A stretch of 64,000 nt of DNA from contig WHVA01000399.1 in the NCBI GenBank assembly GCA_015179125.1, positions 43,887 through 107,886 of the forward strand. The letters run 5' to 3'. The stretch is from Gautieria morchelliformis (Eukaryota; Basidiomycota; Agaricomycetes; Gomphales; Gomphaceae). A program made the position numbers and the translations under genes. How positions within the stretch are numbered: position 1 is the first letter of the stretch; the number at the start of each line of letters is the position of its first letter. Shown one piece after another: positions 34,275 to 45,520 of the stretch. Under the pieces are notes generated by a model, which worked only from the letters and a program-made list of their open reading frames with translations, was not told the origin of the DNA and ran no database searches.

Positions 34275-35408
34275 GGTGAAATTGCCCCGATATTTTCCAG
34301 TACTTCAAGAATTTTGGATGATCAAAAGATCAAAGTCTTATTATGTACATTACAAGTACCGAAGCACCATCTCAACTGATTAAAACTGATTAAAGCCAAT
34401 GGGTGTACAACCTTGAATTGCTTCTCGACCTCACTGGGTAGGAACAATGGCAGGATATGCTTTAGAGAGACGCGATTGCTGGAAGAGTCGCGTGTGCCGA
34501 CAGGGATGGTTGGCCATGGCTGGTCGCCCTACGGGGGTAATACAAGTATGATGTGCCAGCGATGCCGACGAAGGAACAAAGCGCGAGGTAGCGGGCAGTT
34601 TGCAGACATGAAATGACATGGGGTTACGCTCCAATGGAACAGCCAGAAAGTAACTCACACGCGAGTTCACAGCCTGTAGTGTTGCTATGAAGGTCGTGGT
34701 TGTAAAGTACTCACAAACCCCAAGTGTGCTGGCCGCTCAAGCGAAGAGAATACTCGCAGTCTGTAACCCCAGATCCTTGTTGAAGCTGGACTCTCAGTGC
34801 TACTGTATGCTCGTATCAACGAAGGCACACTTGCGACAATCGAGGTTGTCCGTAAATAGAAACACCCACCACTTCCCCGTTCCGTAAGTATATCCAAATC
34901 TTTATCTGGATCATCCTCGCCAATGTCATCCGCCGAGTCCGGATCGTAATAAATGGCTGCGTCCCGGTATTGGAATTAGGTTTGAGCCTGTAGGTACAGT
35001 GTCAGCGGCGACGGCGATGCGTGGGCGAACTAATCACGTGTGCGTATGGGAGGGGGACATGAGCACGTGAACGTTGGATGCGAGTGAGACTGAGATTGAA
35101 GGAAGGTTAGGTGTAGGATCAGGCATATTTTATGACTGGTGCTGCTGCTAAAGATGAAAACAGCAGCGGGAATCATCAGCATAATCCAGCCATATTGGTA
35201 TAAACTCACACTTTCCGAATTCCGATTCCACACATCCCTCAACAACTTCGGCTCTTCCAGCTTACACGCAGCGTTTTTCCGCCATCCTTCCAGGCTCCTC
35301 TCGACCGGTCTTTTCCTGCTGGCGCTCCGCACTAGAACCTCGACCACAATCTCGGCACTCCATCCTGAACCGGCTGTACCCCATATGAGATGCTCGCCAT
35401 CGCAAGCT
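34275..35408. other. Extra segment in unit B copy 2, unassigned
   Basis: Absent from copy 1. A minus-strand frame (35347-35030) overlaps a plausible GTGAGT...TTTAG intron (about 35208-35147), but the spliced frame stops within six codons. No domain is recognised. Confidence 0.35.
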
Positions 35409-36525
35409 TAGTGAATATTGGCCAGAATCTCGTGGGAGGAGGATGAGGCGGGGTAGGGTCAGGTATTCGTTGAGAGGTGGTGAATGAGCGACGGAGTGTG
35501 TGGGATTAGTGGTATAAGTGTTTGTGAAAACGCGGGGGTGAGGCGGGTGGAGAGAAGGGAAGTGCGTGATGGGAGAGGGAGAACGATGCGGCAGGGCGCT
35601 GAGTGAGACAATTTTTGGGGATGTCAGCATGGGAAACACGCTCAATGTAACTCGTTTTGAAATGGCCGTATGCCAGGTGAGAATGGAATATGCTTTGGAG
35701 GGAAATCCAACATCTTCACAGAGTGTATTGGGAGAGTCTACAACAAGAAGGACAGGGCCATCGGGTGCTATGCAAACAACTCAATGTTCAGTTACTCATG
35801 ATCCACAAATGTGTATTTACCGTCATTTACGGCTTACATGCTTCGTGGAAAAGACCTGACGATCAGCCATCCTGCTCTTCTTCCCACCCATACCCTGGCA
35901 CCTTCTCCCTCCAATTAACAACTCTCACCAGCTCCTGTAGGCGTTGGCCAGTCATGCCTGCACGCACTGTTGCCGGCGCATGGAGCAAACATACACACTA
36001 TCGTCGCTGTGTGCCACGTCAGGCCCGCAGCAAGCATGCTCTGAATGATCACGAGAGTACGCTGGTGACCGCGGGGATGGAGGCTCGCGGAGAGAAGACT
36101 CGTCAGATACTTCTTCGACTAGGTAAATTAACCATGACGTGAACCGTTTAGATTGGCTCGGTCGTCGGACCACTGCTCCGGACACCCGATTGCTGGTCCG
36201 GGGCCGGTTAACTGGTTCGTGGCTAATTCAAAGACCGTTGCTCAGATAATTCCCTTACCTACTGCATCCGACATAGCAACCTTGCATCAAACGATATACA
36301 TATGGTCTCATTGAGGTGATTCTTACTTTTCGCATAACTAGCTGCTCCGCGTCATCTGTGGCCCTTGGATTCACTTGCCTGAATATTGACCGGGTAATAA
36401 GGCTGGTTCAAGCATGTGTGCTTCTGGTCAATCGGAAACCGTCAGCCCATTTTCAGACCATCCTCAAGAAGTGCACCCTACTTACAGGATGACTTCGTCG
36501 GCATACAAGAAACTACATACCTTCA

Positions 36526-36988
36526 CTGATTCGTGGAACAGCCAACTCGACGCCTTCTCGGTAAGGACAGATTGCAGATCTGGTTGGGGGAATGTGAGCA
36601 ACGCCAAAACAAGAGAGAGCAAATAAGGTAGTGTGACTTCATGAGACCAGCTCGGAAAGAGTTCTTGAAGCTTCTCAACCTCTCAGTAGCTTATCATTGG
36701 AGGACGGTGTTATATATTCCGTTGGGCGCCGGGCAGTATATATGACTGTATGCAGACATGATGCCCCAGCTTGGGTAGGAGGCGTTGTGAGGGGTCCCAC
36801 AACTCCACCTGCTGGTATAATAATTTTAAGATATAAAGCGGATGCGATAACAATCTTAAGTTCGTAAGTTAGTACCGGTAGCGATCGAATACTTCGATTG
36901 GACAGTGACATGGTCACAGCTACAAATCAGAACCCAGCCATGGTATCATAATGGCATTCATGTGAACTCGATGTAAGCCCTGTGTCAC
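36526..36988. other. 3' flank of kinase copy 3, nothing recognised
   Basis: The part next to the kinase (about 36850-36960) is similar to the 3' flank of kinase copy 1 (14400-14510), so the duplication extends about 130 bp beyond the stop codon. The rest shows no gene. Confidence 0.45.
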
Positions 36989-38361
36989 TCATGCATCGCG
37001 ACGAGGCACCGGTGGGATCATGCATAAAACATACTTTACCTGGCGGAAGAAATGTGGGATGTTCAGGATCCATCGAAGTAACCAAGAGTTAGGTTCCAAC
37101 TCCTCAGGCTCCATTAACCGCGCGCGAAGCTGGGAGGTGGTCAGCGAGTGTAACATGGTGTCAAACCGATCCACCACTTGGCCCATTGAAGGTCGCTTTG
37201 CAGGGTCATTTGCTGTCATATCAGCTATTAGAGAGGACATGAAATTGAAGTTCACGGTGCCCTAGCCATTAATAAGCAATGTATTCTCAAAGAGACATCT
37301 AAAATTGCCTGTTTTAGACACACCTGCAAAAAACGCGTCTTGATTTCATTCCCAATATAGTAGACATCTGTGGCAAAAGGGTCGCTAGCTTGATCATAGC
37401 CATCTCCCTGGAACTCGGGTACTGTTTTGTCGTTTCCACGAATGGGCAGTTCGAGAGCCGGGCCTGCTTTGGGATCATAGCGACGGGATAGTCCAAAGTC
37501 TGTAAGGTAATATTTGGGCGGTCGCTCTGTTCGCGTACGATACTTTGAACGCCCAAGACGGTTTGGCGTGAACCATGGTTTCATGGGATGAAAACCACCA
37601 GGGTATAATTCCGTGCCGTCCATCATAATATTTGGTCCAGAACAGTCGCTGGAGTATCGAAATAATCAGTGACGGGAACGTATGAATGATAGGAGGTGTT
37701 ACCGATGAGCGACATGATGCCGGTGCATAAAGAGAAGGCCCTGAAAAACTCAATGTCGCGTCATATTGAACAACATTGAAGGAAATGTACCTCAAAGACC
37801 TGCCTGAAGAACTCCACAGATTCACCAACTGTTTTGAAGGAAGGGTGGTCGTCAAAACACAGAAGGAGCGGCATAACAATGATATCGAGATCCTCGTAGT
37901 CTGGGACGACCAGAACGTCGAGTATGGGTATGCAATGGTTACTGGGGTCTGATGCAAGGGCTTTGTTGCACAGATAGCGACCCATCTCGGATTCGAATGG
38001 GTGTACCGAGCGGAGGGTTGACTTGAGCATGACCAGTTTGCCATCTGACGTTCTGGTGGCGTCGAGCAACCTGGGATGCTGAGCTTCGTGTGATATCTCT
38101 GATATGTCGCTACCTAGAGAGCTCACGTACCTGCTGATTAATTCCATCCTCGCACTCAAAACGGTGTTGATTAGTGCCCAGCCAAGACGGCACCCAGCCT
38201 GGACGATATCGGGGGCGGAGCATGTACCCGCACGAGGCGAGCCATGGTTGGAGGGCAATCCAGAAGCGTTCTGAAGGGGTTAAATTGTATAAATGTTCGC
38301 CCTCTTGTATATACTGTCTGATTAGTGTCTTATGGTCTTCGTAGGTCTTCAGGCTGGCCAT
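36989..38361 (-). CDS. Protein kinase-like gene, five exons, intact (copy 3)
   Basis: Exons on the minus strand are 38361-38131, 38078-37791, 37740-37703, 37648-37324 and 37261-36989. They have exactly the same lengths (231, 288, 38, 325, 273) as in copy 1 and give 384 codons without a stop. Introns of 52, 50, 53 and 62 nt are all GT-AG. VMLK, the helix-C Glu, 'HVAHR|DCSGPN' (split by intron 3) and TDFGLSRRYD are retained, so catalysis is possible. Many substitutions separate it from copy 1 but no indel disturbs the frame, which suggests constraint or recent duplication. Start MASLKTYED matches MANLKTYED of copy 1. Substrate and role are unknown. Confidence 0.87.
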
Positions 38362-39412
38362 GGGTGTGTCGCAAGGCAAGTTGCGCGCTCGCAGATGATA
38401 CTGTGACTCATGTCACACCAGACCGCATGTAATCGAGGGTTGGAATTTCTTCGTCCCAACGATGTCTCACTTCACCACTCTATCTCGTCTGATGATTGGA
38501 GCTGTGATCCGTTACATACATTTTATAGAACCGTTGTCTTGACATACACTATCTCAGGCGCCACGCCCTCCTAGCTGCTTTAATCTTTATCAGCATCTTA
38601 GAACCAAACCCGTAATCCCCATGCATCCAAACAAATGGTAAGTTATAATCATGAGGCAAAGAGCCCTTGTGTGGCTTTCGCACTTATTCACCTGGTTATT
38701 AGATATTTGCTTATTTATTTCTCCACTCACTAGTGCCTGTCACCGCGCCAAGGCAATTAGGCGGTGTCGAGGAGCAATACATTAGTATTCAAGCTGGTAA
38801 TTTCGCAAAGCAGATAAGTTACCCGCTTGCTCGACAGTCTATCCCAGCCGCCCTGCAACTCATAATCGTAATTTTGGTCAGATTGTTATTATTACATACG
38901 TCGGCCCGAGTCTACCATCAGTCTGATGATGCTATGCATGGACTTCTCTTCAGCCTTACGGTTGGTGGGTGTATTTTTAACGGCATTGTTCCCTACGGAC
39001 CATATCGCCATTTGCGAATATATTTCATGCCCTTTGAAATCCAACGCAGCGTTTTCTGCGGCACAGCGCAGAATGGTAATTCCGTGATGGGTGGGTCTTG
39101 CGGAATTGAGGGGTATATATACAGCCGGCATCGGCGTCTGAGACTCTGAGTATCGAGTATGCGCTCTGCCTCTGAAACTCCCTATTGCTCATTCTTGCTC
39201 GGTCCCTCCTCTTTAATCTCCTTTTCCTGACCAATCTCTTTAGAGTCGTACAGAGTTCACACACTGAGTCTCGAAACATGTCTCTTGTCCCGTTCGAGAT
39301 GGTACTGGGCGCGATCCCTTGTGTGATGCCACTGATGCAACGATTTATCTAATAGCCTTTTAAGCTAATGGTTGCGTCTCAAAATGACTCAATGTCGTCA
39401 ATGATGGCAAGG
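38362..39412 (+). repeat. Unit C, copy upstream of kinase copy 3
   Basis: It matches 30392-31590 in direct orientation and ends near 39412 where copia integrase sequence begins. It contains GGTATATATACAG near 39114, about 165 bp upstream of the 24-codon frame at 39278-39352. Confidence 0.85.
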
Positions 39413-39414
39413 CT

Positions 39415-39935
39415 CAGAAAGACCCTGCCGCCGGAAGTTTGTCCAACACCCATGGACCCACTAACCCTATGACACCCTCAAATTACCATGGTACCCAGTA
39501 AACCCTGTGCCCTTTACTTTCGTTGCTATACCCCACCCATCTTCTCTCCTCGGCTTTAGCCTCCAACTTGCCACTGTCCTCTCTCAAGACAAAAACCCAC
39601 GTGCCCCACTCAGGTAAGTCCCTTAAATCTGGCTTGGTGCCGTGAACAAGCTCATAGGGGGTTTTGCCGTCAAGCGCACACATCGACGAGCGATTTTTCA
39701 GCCACACTGCGTGCTGGACTGACTCGGTCCAGAGGAACTTCGGCAGGCCTACTGTGAGATGCATGGCCCATGCATGCTCCAGTAGCGTCCTGTTCAGCCG
39801 CTCTGACATGCCATTCTCCTCCGGCGTGTCATGCATGGCAAGGCTCCTAACTGTCCCTTTTGCTTTTAGGTGGCTTGTAAATTCCTGGGAGAGATACTCT
39901 CCAGCAGACCGGTGTAAACTGCTGATAAGGCCAGG
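39415..39935 (-). pseudogene. Copia integrase fragment
   Basis: From about 39930 the minus strand reads 'RSAGEYLSQEFTSHLKAKG', then 'ENGMSERLNRTLLEHAWAMH' (catalytic Glu), 'FLWTESVQHAVWLKNRSS', 'GTKPDLRDLPEWGTWVFV' and 'RRWVGYSNESKGHRVYW'. A stop follows near 39483. Only the C-terminal half of the core is present. It lies between unit C and a Helitron 5' remnant, with no LTR seen. Confidence 0.8.
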
Positions 39936-40037
39936 GGCTCGCAGCTGCGCCGCTTGTGCACTCTGCTGACAAACTAATGACCAAGCATTGGTCAGTGCAC
40001 CCATAACCACCCACAGAGCTACTTTCTAATATAGTAA
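39936..40037 (-). mobile_element. 5'-terminal remnant of a fourth Helitron
   Basis: On the minus strand the sequence after the CTAG of the large Helitron reads ATTAGAAAGTAGCTCTGTGGG and GGTCATTAGTTTGTCAGC. This is the same as the 5' ends near 49900 and similar to that near 46160. It breaks off into copia sequence near 39935. Confidence 0.65.
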
Positions 40038-40048
40038 CTAGGTGGATA

Positions 40049-40065
40049 CCCGCGCTTCGCGCGGG
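40049..40065 (-). terminator. Helitron 3' hairpin
   Basis: CCCGCGC-TTC-GCGCGGG forms a perfect 7-bp stem, 7 nt inside the CTAG terminus. In Helitrons this structure marks the end for the transposase. Equivalent hairpins are at 46187-46203 (perfect) and 49948-49964 (one mismatch). Confidence 0.9.
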
Positions 40066-40077
40066 GGTGCAAGTCAA

Positions 40078-40165
40078 ACGCCTCGGTAAGGTCAAATGCA
40101 TCAGTAAGTCTAATGCATCAGTAAGTCTAACACATCAGTAAGTCTAACATATCAGTAAGGTCAAG
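40078..40165 (-). repeat. 18-bp tandem repeat near the Helitron 3' end
   Basis: About five units of the type GCATCAGTAAGTCTAA/GGTCAA lie just inside the hairpin. The same 18-bp family occurs at 46212-46260 (about three units) and 49980-50150 (about nine units). Confidence 0.85.
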
Positions 40166-40216
40166 TGCATTGAGGAAAATCAAAGTAATCAATTTGCATC
40201 AAGTAGATATCAGAAA

Positions 40217-42964
40217 TCAAGGAGCTCTAAGTAATACATCTTTATATACAATGTTGGTTGTGTTCAAACCCTCCTCAAGCAAGACCTTCACTTTGTTCCA
40301 GCTTGTTCCCCTTGAAACACCAACATACAACTGGCCATGTCCAAACACTGGATATCTCAGGTCCAGCCCAACCGTACCCAAAGACTGTCCCTGGGACTTG
40401 TTGATGGTCATTGCAAATGCCACACGCACTGGAAACTGTCTCCTCTGCAGCACAAATGGTAATTCTCCCTCTGATGGTGAAATAGTGATCCTGGGGATGA
40501 AAGCAGTATTTCCTGCACGTGGACCTGAGATGATCCTGACCTCCAACACTCTATTCCTCATCCTCACCAACCGCAACCTTGTCCCATTGCATAGTCCTTG
40601 CTTCTTATCCAAATTGCGCAACATCATCAGAGGCACTCCAGGCTTGACTTCCAAGTGAGCAGGAGGAAGACTGCCCATCTCTATGGAATTCAGATACTCA
40701 ACAGGATACTGCTCTGCAAAGTCGGTTTCCTTGACAGAATCTGCACAGTGGAAGACCTGAGCATCACCTGGAAACTGCCTCAACACCATGGAATTGATCT
40801 CATTGACCTCAGTATTTCTGGGACAGAGGATGGCCCGCTCTAAAAAATAATTGTCCTGGGCAGGGATTGCATTGCCAATGCCAGGGTATATTTCCTGGAT
40901 CAGCTCTGCAATTCCAGGGCCACAAACCATGTGAGGAGGGAGTGAGAACGTATGATCTAGTGGGAGATCCTTTCCCTGACCCACATTCTGCAGCCATTCT
41001 GCAAACCTGGCTCTGTCAGGGTCATTTCTCACCCGCATGTTCTCTGTCAGATGGAGGACCTTGATCTTTGGCCACAGATATGACTTCTGAAGGGTAGCTC
41101 CCACGATATCCTCCTTGGAGCCTTTGGGGACGATTGGGAGAGTCTGCTGAAAGTCACCTCCAAAGGCGACCGTGATGCCACCAAAGGGTCTGTCAGGCTG
41201 GTCAAGGAAATCCCTCAGTGTCCTGTCAATGGCCTCTATGGCATGGCGATGCTGCATTGCAGCCTCATCCCAAATGATGAGCCTGGCCAGTCTCAGCATA
41301 TCAGCCTGGTCAGAGTTCTTTTTGATGGAGGAGAGAGAGCCCTCATGGACAGGAATTGGAATCCCAAGCATGCTGTGAGAGGTTGTCCCATTAGTGAGGA
41401 TAAGTGCAGCCATTGCAGATGAGGCTACAGCAAGCACAATGAGACTCTCCGCTCTACAGGAGTGGATTAGGGTGTTCCATGTGAATGATTTCCCAGCGCC
41501 CCCTGAGCCAGTGACGAAAAACATTTGTCCGTTAGGTTTCCCCTGAGCATCTATGTCCAGTGCTGACCGTAATATCTGATCATGCGCAGACCTTTGCCCC
41601 TCATTCAGCTTGGGAACCTCCTCATCAGCCATCTGCCTCTCTTGAACAGGGTCATAGTCCCTCTGCTCAGCTATGAACCTGTTTCCAATCAGGACCTCCC
41701 ACTCGCCTACCACCCGAGGCATATCTTTAAAGCTGCTCAAGGACATTCCATTACGCTGAAGGAGTTTATCCAAGAGAAAGAGGCCAAAATCATAGACCTG
41801 ATCATCCCGTGGCTCCTGGATATTGTGTCTGACTTGGAGCCGATGTCTGAGATCATCACATATGTGCTCCTTGAAGGCATCCCATAGTCTGTCAGGCTGT
41901 GAGGGAATGCAATGACCAAGGATGGTGGCAAAGAGATGTCTGAGCTGAGCACCTGTTTTCATGCCACTGGCTTCCTGGAGACACAACCTCCACTCCTGAT
42001 CATCCTCCAGAAGTCCCCTGGCAAGACAGGCCTCCTTGTAAGTAGCACATTGTATGCCATCCACCGTCCTAAGCTCCTCAAAGGATCTGGCCCCCTTGAC
42101 CACCGTGAGGAGAGTGCGCAAATAAAATCTCTCTCCTGATTTTGGGCTTGCAAAGTGAAGGCGTCCAATGCTATATCCCCTTTGACGTGGTGTCCATACC
42201 CTTCCCTCTTTTTGCCAGGTAAAATGCTCAGGAAAATCCACATAGAGCACATCGCGTGCATGAGGGTAGGCAGAATTGGCCTCAAAGTAAGCCATGAGCG
42301 CTGTCTTTGACCCCTCAACCCTGTTCATGATGGTGAGCGGATCAGCATCAGGATTGAAAACGACTGATTGCTGGTCTTTTTCATGGACTGGCAGTGCCAT
42401 GACTGCAGGCACCTGGGTGTGGATTTCCCGCTCCAGCAACCTCCAACAGGCCTCATGAGCACTGACATAGCGAGCGTCCAGGTACTTCTTTATCTCATCA
42501 TGGTTGACACCAAACTCCATCGTGGTCCGATCGTGGCCCTTGTATAGATACTTGTGGATATACTTGACGCACCTCACACTGAAGGTGAATTCAAGGTTGA
42601 TGTGACACCGGAGTTTGAGCAAGAGCAGAGGAGAGTATGGCACAACCCATCTGTTGTCCAGCATGTCACCTCTGACATTGTGCAGCCTTCCATCATTGCG
42701 ACGACGATATTTTGGATATCCATCTACATTCACAACGGTCTCCTCACAGAATGGCTTTGGGAAGCCTTTCTTGCACTTGCCATTTTCCATGCAGGGTGCA
42801 TCTGGATTCATTTGTCCACAGGGACCATGTGTCATCAGCTCACAGACCAACTGGTAGAGGACAGGATGTGTCTCTGGATCAGGGAACTCTGCTGAAATCA
42901 TAGAATCCACCTCATGTGGATGTTTGACCTTGGACTCCCTATCGAACCAGGTAAGCAGGTGCAT
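40217..42964 (-). CDS. Helitron RepHel, helicase part and Rep C-terminus
   Basis: This 915-residue frame begins at the HUH motif (PHMHLLTW, with the preceding residues in a shifted frame). It carries the Rep tyrosine motif 'KYIHKYLYKG' near residue 133, where tyrosine attacks and holds DNA during rolling-circle transposition. A PIF1-type 5'-3' helicase follows: Walker A GSGGAGKS (about 484), 'LIIWDEAAM' (about 560), 'FGGDFQQTLP' (about 602), 'ENMRVRND', and 'FAMTINKSQGQSLGTVGLDL' with 'LYVGVSRG' near the C-terminus. This part appears undamaged. It ends at TGA just after 'LLRAP'. Confidence 0.92.
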   Translation of the reverse strand: MHLLTWFDRESKVKHPHEVDSMISAEFPDPETHPVLYQLVCELMTHGPCGQMNPDAPCMENGKCKKGFPKPFCEETVVNVDGYPKYRRRNDGRLHNVRGDMLDNRWVVPYSPLLLLKLRCHINLEFTFSVRCVKYIHKYLYKGHDRTTMEFGVNHDEIKKYLDARYVSAHEACWRLLEREIHTQVPAVMALPVHEKDQQSVVFNPDADPLTIMNRVEGSKTALMAYFEANSAYPHARDVLYVDFPEHFTWQKEGRVWTPRQRGYSIGRLHFASPKSGERFYLRTLLTVVKGARSFEELRTVDGIQCATYKEACLARGLLEDDQEWRLCLQEASGMKTGAQLRHLFATILGHCIPSQPDRLWDAFKEHICDDLRHRLQVRHNIQEPRDDQVYDFGLFLLDKLLQRNGMSLSSFKDMPRVVGEWEVLIGNRFIAEQRDYDPVQERQMADEEVPKLNEGQRSAHDQILRSALDIDAQGKPNGQMFFVTGSGGAGKSFTWNTLIHSCRAESLIVLAVASSAMAALILTNGTTSHSMLGIPIPVHEGSLSSIKKNSDQADMLRLARLIIWDEAAMQHRHAIEAIDRTLRDFLDQPDRPFGGITVAFGGDFQQTLPIVPKGSKEDIVGATLQKSYLWPKIKVLHLTENMRVRNDPDRARFAEWLQNVGQGKDLPLDHTFSLPPHMVCGPGIAELIQEIYPGIGNAIPAQDNYFLERAILCPRNTEVNEINSMVLRQFPGDAQVFHCADSVKETDFAEQYPVEYLNSIEMGSLPPAHLEVKPGVPLMMLRNLDKKQGLCNGTRLRLVRMRNRVLEVRIISGPRAGNTAFIPRITISPSEGELPFVLQRRQFPVRVAFAMTINKSQGQSLGTVGLDLRYPVFGHGQLYVGVSRGTSWNKVKVLLEEGLNTTNIVYKDVLLRAP

Positions 42965-45125
42965 GTGTGGGAGCCCCCTCTTCTGGAATTCAATAGTGTG
43001 AACACGAGCGACAGTTTCTCCAAAGATCTGTCCTTGACGATCAAGTCAATGAGGTATTTCTTTTTGAGGTGAAACACCCGCGACACCAGGTCAGGTCTGT
43101 CCTGAGCAGTTTGTCCAGGGAGCAACTCGGCCACTATCTCATCCCACTTTGGATTGGCAGTCATGGTAATAAATAAATCAGGGGCACCCTTCTTTGTTGC
43201 AATGGCCAGGGAGTTCTGGCAGTTTTGATTCATGTCCCGTGTACTTCCTTGAAATGTCGCAGGCAGAATGACTTTTATGCCCAAGCTGTTTGCATCTCCA
43301 ATGTCATTGTCCAAGCCTCCATATGAATCTACCATCTGGTTATACTGCTCAGCACGCAGAGTGTGTTGATTGGCCCTGATCCACCTCAGTCTGCTTTGCT
43401 CTGCAGCAGCCCAGGAGTCTACAATGTACTGCTGGAACAATTTGCCACCACGCAGCAGTGTTGTAGGTTCTCTCGCTCTCTGGAACAGACGATAAGCATG
43501 GTACTGTATTTGGGTGACCTGTGTCCGTCTGTTTGGATTGGGATTGGCCTGCCAAGCACGCTCTGGCTCATGATAAGGAATACCTGGTTCCCATCCCAAC
43601 TCTCCCTTGGGAAAGAGCAAGACATAGTGCAGAGAGGCATAGTTTGCATTGGTATCCAATACCCTTCTGAAAGGTCCACCTCTGAGCTGGACAATAATAT
43701 CCCTAGGTTCAGGGTCAATGCCATCTCCAGGAAGAACGACTGCAATCTCATCTGCAGTTGGGACATTATATCTCCTAGGATCCCTGTGTGCCCTGTACGT
43801 GAGCCTTGCCTGGATGTCACCATTCTGTTCTTGAGCTCTGAGCCTCTCAGCTGCTTGTTTATATGTGCGCACATGAGGATTGCATAGCAGGAGCATTTCC
43901 TGCAAGTCTCCCATGATAGTTGGAGACAGACGCTCATTACGATTCTTTCTCTTTGCCAAAGCCAGTGCAGGATCATATATGTAAAGCTGGGCATACTTTG
44001 GATCGTCTTCATTGTCAGGGAGGAGAGAGCCATGGAGATGATACAGTTCACCCTGTAGCTTGAGCACATATGGACCACGACCCTCCCGAAGCAAATCTTG
44101 GTCAAAGTCGGCCCCCACAGAAGTGAATGCAAACGCAGCATTATACTGCCTGATATTCTGGCGAAATCCTTTTGCCTCAGGGTCCTGGCCTTCTAAGAGC
44201 TGTTTCAATGGCTGAGGGGGCTCTGGCAGGTCTTCCAGCTGCACCTTTCCTTCCATACAGCAATCACCAAACCTGGGCCGCACATTTGAGGATTTCTGCA
44301 GGCGTTCTGCCATCCAGTGTAATGCTCCACAGTCAGGGCAGGGAACAACCATGGGACCCAGCTCATGACGCAGCACATCTGCCTCGATTATTCTAGAGCG
44401 ACCGAGTGGAATAAAAGGAGGAGGTCGCTGAGGACGCTGCCGAGGTATAGGGAGTGGCTGAGGAGGCTGAGGAGGTGCAGGGAGTGGCTGAGGAGGCTGT
44501 GGAGGTGCAGGGAGAGGCTGAGGAGGTGCAGGGAACATCTGGGGAGGCTGAGGAGGTGCAGGGAGTGGCTGAGGAGGCTGAGGAGGTGCAGGGAGTCGCT
44601 GAAGAGGCCGCAAAAGCGCAGGGAGTAGCGGAGGCATTGGTCTTATTGCATTGGCCTGAGCACACAATGCTGCCACTCCTGCAGAACCTACTACAGGAGG
44701 AGGCGCTGGTTGTACAGATGCAGGCCTGTGCCTTCCCAAAGGCCGCAATGCAGCTGCCTGAGCACGCAAGTCTGCAATGGCTGCTGAACCTACTATAGGA
44801 GCTGGCTGTACAGGGTCTGGCCTATTTCTTCTCAGGGGCTGTAATGGTGGGATAACTGCTAACTGAGCATGAAGGGCTGCCACCTGCTCTCCAGGACTGA
44901 GATTAGGAGGACGTGATGAGGGTGCCAGCATGGGCAGACGTGAAGAGGGTGCAAGCATAGGAGGACGTGATGGCCCGGCCACAGGTTGTTGAAAGGATCG
45001 GCGACATTGCTTCTAGGAGGAGGGTGAGGGATGGCAAAAGGCTGTGGGGGAGGGGGTGGCTGGTCCTGAGCTCTGACAGCAGCAGCAGCAAGCGCACGTG
45101 CTCTCCGATCAGTGGGCGATGTCAT
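42898..45125 (-). pseudogene. Helitron RepHel N-terminal part (two single-base frameshifts)
   Basis: The likely start is MTSPTDRRARALAAAAV at 45125. The frame shifts by one near 44995, then reads on as a Pro-rich region. That region holds a short tandem Pro/Gln repeat ('PLPAPPQPPQ', about 44620-44450), a CPDCGALHW zinc-like motif, and a Helitron_like_N domain ending 'LFITMTANPKWDEI' and 'RVFHLKKKYLIDLI'. A second single-base shift near 43030 separates it from 'FGETVARVHTIEFQKRGLPHMH', which holds the HUH motif. Both shifts are simple and could be real or assembly errors. Confidence 0.8.
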
Positions 45126-45284
45126 ATGACCCTCCTGCTCCTCCCTTGCCCTTTCACGCTCCTGCTGACGATTTCTCTCTGGAGTAGATGGATACCTGAG
45201 AAATGCAGGTATAAGCTCAGAGGAACAATCAAGCTACCAGAATTCAACTTACATTTGCAAGCAGATGCTGTTGTTGTTAATTTT

Positions 45285-45520
45285 TCTTGGGCAAAGTCAG
45301 GGGAATTTATTAATTTCTAATTAAATAAATGTCAGACGGCTCACACCAGACCACCGAGAAATACATACATACCCAGGAAGGGACAGGTAATTGTTTGTTA
45401 AGCAAAGTCAAGGGAATTTATTAATTTCTATTTAAAATAAAATAAATAAATGTCAGATGGCTCACACCAGACCACAGAGAAATATATACATACCAAGGAA
45501 GGGACAGGGAAATTGATTGA
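45285..45520 (-). repeat. Two-copy repeat of about 115 bp in the Helitron 5' region
   Basis: AAGTCAGGGGAATTTATTAA ... GAAGGGACAGG occurs twice in tandem with small changes. Both copies hold GCTCACACCAGACCAC. No coding sequence. Confidence 0.8.

Larger units (their letters stand above)
32635..36525 (+). repeat. Duplicated unit B, copy 2
   Basis: It matches 15640-18152 and 19778-20209 in direct orientation. It includes the second small gene. Relative to copy 1 it has an extra segment at 34133-35408 and lacks the Pack-MULE-like insertion. Confidence 0.85.

Noticed and set aside
34431-35347. Host gene on the minus strand in the extra segment of unit B copy 2
   Set aside because: One plausible intron was found but the spliced frame stops after a few codons, and other frames lack starts or domains.
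44365-44798. Plus-strand Glu/Val-rich ORFs opposite the Helitron gene
   Set aside because: Shadows of the Pro/Gln repeat coding region of RepHel on the minus strand.
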